DNA of 64,000 nt, from assembly GCA_030644725.1 (NCBI GenBank), contig CP130629.1, positions 675,572-739,571 on the forward strand, written 5' to 3'. Position 1 is the first letter of the stretch. Every line of letters starts with the position of its first letter. The translations under genes and the position numbers were made by a program. The notes beneath the pieces were generated by a model. That model was not told the DNA's origin and made no database searches. It saw only the letters and a program-made list of their open reading frames with translations. Source of the stretch: Candidatus Electrothrix communis. GTDB lineage: Bacteria; Desulfobacterota; Desulfobulbia; Desulfobulbales; Desulfobulbaceae. This document shows positions 62,105 through 64,000 of the stretch, piece after piece.

Positions 62105-62825
62105 ATTATTTAATAACTATTTTAAAGAAATCTATTCACAAAGCAAAAGTCAACGCCTTGACATGAAGACATTGGATTTGAATGCCAGAAAATATGCCTG
62201 GAATTACCAGCGTTTTTTTTCGGAAATTAGCAGTGATGCAAAAATTCTTGATGTTGGATGCGGAGTTGGTCATTTTTTATACTATCTAAAAAAAAATGGG
62301 TTTCAAAATGTTGCCGGGATTGATGTCTCTCCAGTGCAGGTGGAACATGCTTTGCAAATGCAACCTGATATCGACTTTCAACACATTACAAATCCGATAG
62401 AATTTCTTCAACAACAACCAGATGAATATGATGTAATTGTTTTAAATGACGTACTTGAGCATATTGAACGAGATCAGATAATTTCTAATCTCAACGCTAT
62501 ATATCATTCACTTAAGCCCGGAGGAATTGTTATAATAAAAACAATTAATGCCGCCTATCCTTTAGGGTTTGCTCATAGATATAATGATTTTACGCATACC
62601 GTCGCTTTTCATGAAAAGTCTCTTACTCAGTTGTTGCGACACACAAATTTTTCAGAAATACGCTGTTATCAAGAAGAAATAGGACTTTATAATCCACTTT
62701 TTGTACTCAAAAAATCTATGGTAATTGTGGTACGCTTTTTATTAAAAATAATGATATATTTGAGCGAGTGCGATTGGCAAAGAATTATTTCTGTGAACTT
62801 GATTGCTGTCGGGCGGAAGAAATAA
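62097..62825 (+). CDS. Class I SAM-dependent methyltransferase
   Basis: 242 residues. The S-adenosylmethionine site ILDVGCGVGHFLYYL is followed by GIDVSPVQVEHA and VIVLNDVLEHIERD, typical of the Methyltransf_11/23 families. The C-terminal part (about 190-235) is hydrophobic and may contact the membrane (SMVIVVRFLLKIMIYLS). Its start overlaps the end of the flippase gene by 8 bases. In this locus it probably methylates a sugar or a lipid-linked glycan, but the substrate is unknown. It is more AT-rich than upstream genes. Confidence 0.87.
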   Translation: MNELFNNYFKEIYSQSKSQRLDMKTLDLNARKYAWNYQRFFSEISSDAKILDVGCGVGHFLYYLKKNGFQNVAGIDVSPVQVEHALQMQPDIDFQHITNPIEFLQQQPDEYDVIVLNDVLEHIERDQIISNLNAIYHSLKPGGIVIIKTINAAYPLGFAHRYNDFTHTVAFHEKSLTQLLRHTNFSEIRCYQEEIGLYNPLFVLKKSMVIVVRFLLKIMIYLSECDWQRIISVNLIAVGRKK

Positions 62826-62846
62826 TATTTTACTGAGTCGTAAGTT

Positions 62847-63890
62847 TTGAATGTTTCTGCAATAACAGGTGGGGAGAACGAGCCTTCAGCACGATTTCGT
62901 GTTCGTCAATATTTGCCTGGACTCGCTGAACATAATATTAACGTCAACGAGCATTATCCATTTATTGCTAAGTCGGGGAGGTATTGGTATCATAAGTACC
63001 CTGTCCCCGCACAAATTCTTCCTCAATTAGGTACAGCAGGGCTTAGGATAGCAGCACGGCTTCCTGCAATTATTGAAAGTTATAAAACAAATCTTACGTG
63101 GATTCAAAGAGAATTTTTAACAGCTTTTTCAACAACGGAAGGACTGACCAAGAGCCCTAGAGTATTTGATGTAGATGATGCGATATGGTTACGACTTAAA
63201 GCGACAGAGAGTTTTTCGAAAAAAATTGTGCGCAGGATGGATGGGCTTGTCTGCGGAAATTCATGGCTCGCTGATTATTTTTCTGACTGTAATACTCCAA
63301 CATGGGTTATACCGACAGGAGTCGATACAGAGAGATGGCGACCAGATTGTTTGACGTCCCGAAAAGAGTTATATATTGGATGGATTGGCACGTCAGGAAA
63401 CTATCAGTATCTTTACGAGATAGAACAGGCTCTGTTTCAATTTTTTAAAAAGTTTCCTTCTGCAAAATTACTTATTATTGCGGATACCCCCCCTCATTTT
63501 TCTTGCCTGCCTGAAAAAAATATTCAATTTTTGCCGTGGTCTCAAGATATAGAAGTTCAGGCTGTACAGCAGATGCATATCGGTATCATGCCGTTGCAAG
63601 ATAGTGATTGGGAAAGGGGGAAATGTGCTTTCAAAATGCTACTTTATATGTCAACAGGGATTCCGGTTGTTGTTTCTCCTGTAGGAATGAATCGTGAGGT
63701 TCTTCAAAGAGGTAGGGTAGGGTTTGGTCCCAGAAATCATTCAGAATGGATAGATGCCCTTACCGCCTTGATTGTAAATCCAGAGCTACGCAAACAGATG
63801 GGGAATAAAGGAAGAGAGATTGTTGAACAGTATTACTCGGTAAAAAAGATTGTGCCGCAACTGGTAGATATCTTTCGTTCGTTTTTGTAA
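62847..63890 (+). CDS. GT4-type glycosyltransferase
   Basis: 347 residues of GT-B fold. The N-terminal part starts NVSAITGGENEPSARFRVRQ, and the C-terminal donor domain has YIGWIGTSGNYQYL, IMPLQDSDWERGKCAFKMLLYMSTGIPVVV (only pieces are quoted in order: GIMPLQDSDWERGKCAFK, then STGIPVVVSPVG) and FGPRNHSEWIDAL. These match group 4 glycosyltransferases. The start is TTG 62847 after a 21-base gap, with poor ribosome-binding support. It ends the glycan locus; 42 bases later the comM gene begins. Confidence 0.85.
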   Translation: MNVSAITGGENEPSARFRVRQYLPGLAEHNINVNEHYPFIAKSGRYWYHKYPVPAQILPQLGTAGLRIAARLPAIIESYKTNLTWIQREFLTAFSTTEGLTKSPRVFDVDDAIWLRLKATESFSKKIVRRMDGLVCGNSWLADYFSDCNTPTWVIPTGVDTERWRPDCLTSRKELYIGWIGTSGNYQYLYEIEQALFQFFKKFPSAKLLIIADTPPHFSCLPEKNIQFLPWSQDIEVQAVQQMHIGIMPLQDSDWERGKCAFKMLLYMSTGIPVVVSPVGMNREVLQRGRVGFGPRNHSEWIDALTALIVNPELRKQMGNKGREIVEQYYSVKKIVPQLVDIFRSFL

Positions 63891-63932
63891 TAATAAATAA
63901 CGTTGTATGATGCTTATTTGAAATTTGATTAA

Positions 63933-64000
63933 ATGCTCTCCAAAACACTCAGCGGTGCCGTCGCAGGTGTCGACGGTCTTATAGTTCGTGTAGAAGTGGA
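63933..64000 (+). CDS. comM: Mg-chelatase-like competence protein ComM/YifB, N-terminal fragment
   Basis: Cut by the window end. The 22 visible residues begin MLSKTLSGAVAGVDGLIVRV, the characteristic start of the YifB/ComM family (ATPase and Mg-chelatase ChlI-like). ComM is a helicase that promotes branch migration during natural transformation. The start is ATG 63933 with no clear ribosome-binding site. Together with comEC it supports DNA uptake in this organism. Confidence 0.7.
   Translation, partial: MLSKTLSGAVAGVDGLIVRVEV

Noticed and set aside
1-64000. tRNA, rRNA genes or CRISPR arrays
   Set aside because: No T-loop-like cloverleaf sequences, rRNA sequences or regularly spaced direct repeats were found by eye; a tRNAscan or CRISPR search was not possible.

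Overview
The window reads as one chromosomal contig of a sulfate-reducing or sulfur-disproportionating deltaproteobacterium of the Desulfobulbales type. The main evidence is a dissimilatory-type ATP sulfurylase (sat) followed by a manganese-dependent pyrophosphatase, a Gram-negative envelope (WaaA, a lipoprotein L,D-transpeptidase, type IV pili) and moderate GC with several NtrC-type/sigma-54 signals. No rRNA, tRNA or CRISPR array was found. The species cannot be fixed from sequence alone.

Layout. 1-5.2 kb: the start of a GYF_2-like gene (minus strand), a GlcD-type FAD oxidase, a small unknown acidic protein, and a sensor kinase/sigma-54 activator pair. 5.3-15.6 kb: a complete minor-pilin operon (two FimT/GspH, PilW, PilV, PilX, giant PilY1) that begins just after the activator's terminator and has a -24/-12-like sequence in front. 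15.7-21 kb: sat, an unknown anchored protein, ppaC and aroB. 21-25 kb: two exported DUF1566 proteins, an FmdB zinc ribbon, an SPFH/zinc-ribbon protein and a hexapeptide-repeat protein. 25.4-32.5 kb: lon, then the methyl cycle (homocysteine methyltransferase-MTHFR fusion, metK, ahcY). 32.7-40.8 kb: L,D-transpeptidase, acyl-CoA ligase, a DUF3482 GTPase/DUF2868 membrane pair and an M18 aminopeptidase.

41-44.1 kb is the accessory part. An IS1182-like element of about 2.1 kb, with 11-bp inverted ends and an imperfect 14-bp target duplication, sits inside an unknown gene that can be rejoined in frame. 44.2-48.4 kb: waaA and comEC behind an almost perfect sigma-54 promoter. 48.4-49.8 kb: a sparse stretch with a two-CW-like gene and a possible small RNA. 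49.8-53.9 kb: a membrane/GAF-like protein, a 57-residue protein, an anchored HtrA-like protease and a flotillin. 54-59.5 kb: a DUF1703 AAA ATPase, a patch of palindromic repeats, gpsA and gyrA. 59.8-64 kb: a glycan locus (GT2, frameshifted flippase, methyltransferase, GT4) and the start of comM.

Two themes connect the genes. The first is pili and DNA uptake: minor pilins, PilY1, comEC, comM, an NtrC-type activator and two candidate sigma-54 promoters. The second is one-carbon metabolism. All frameshifts I could identify are one-base losses in homopolymers, so both real decay and assembly error must be considered.
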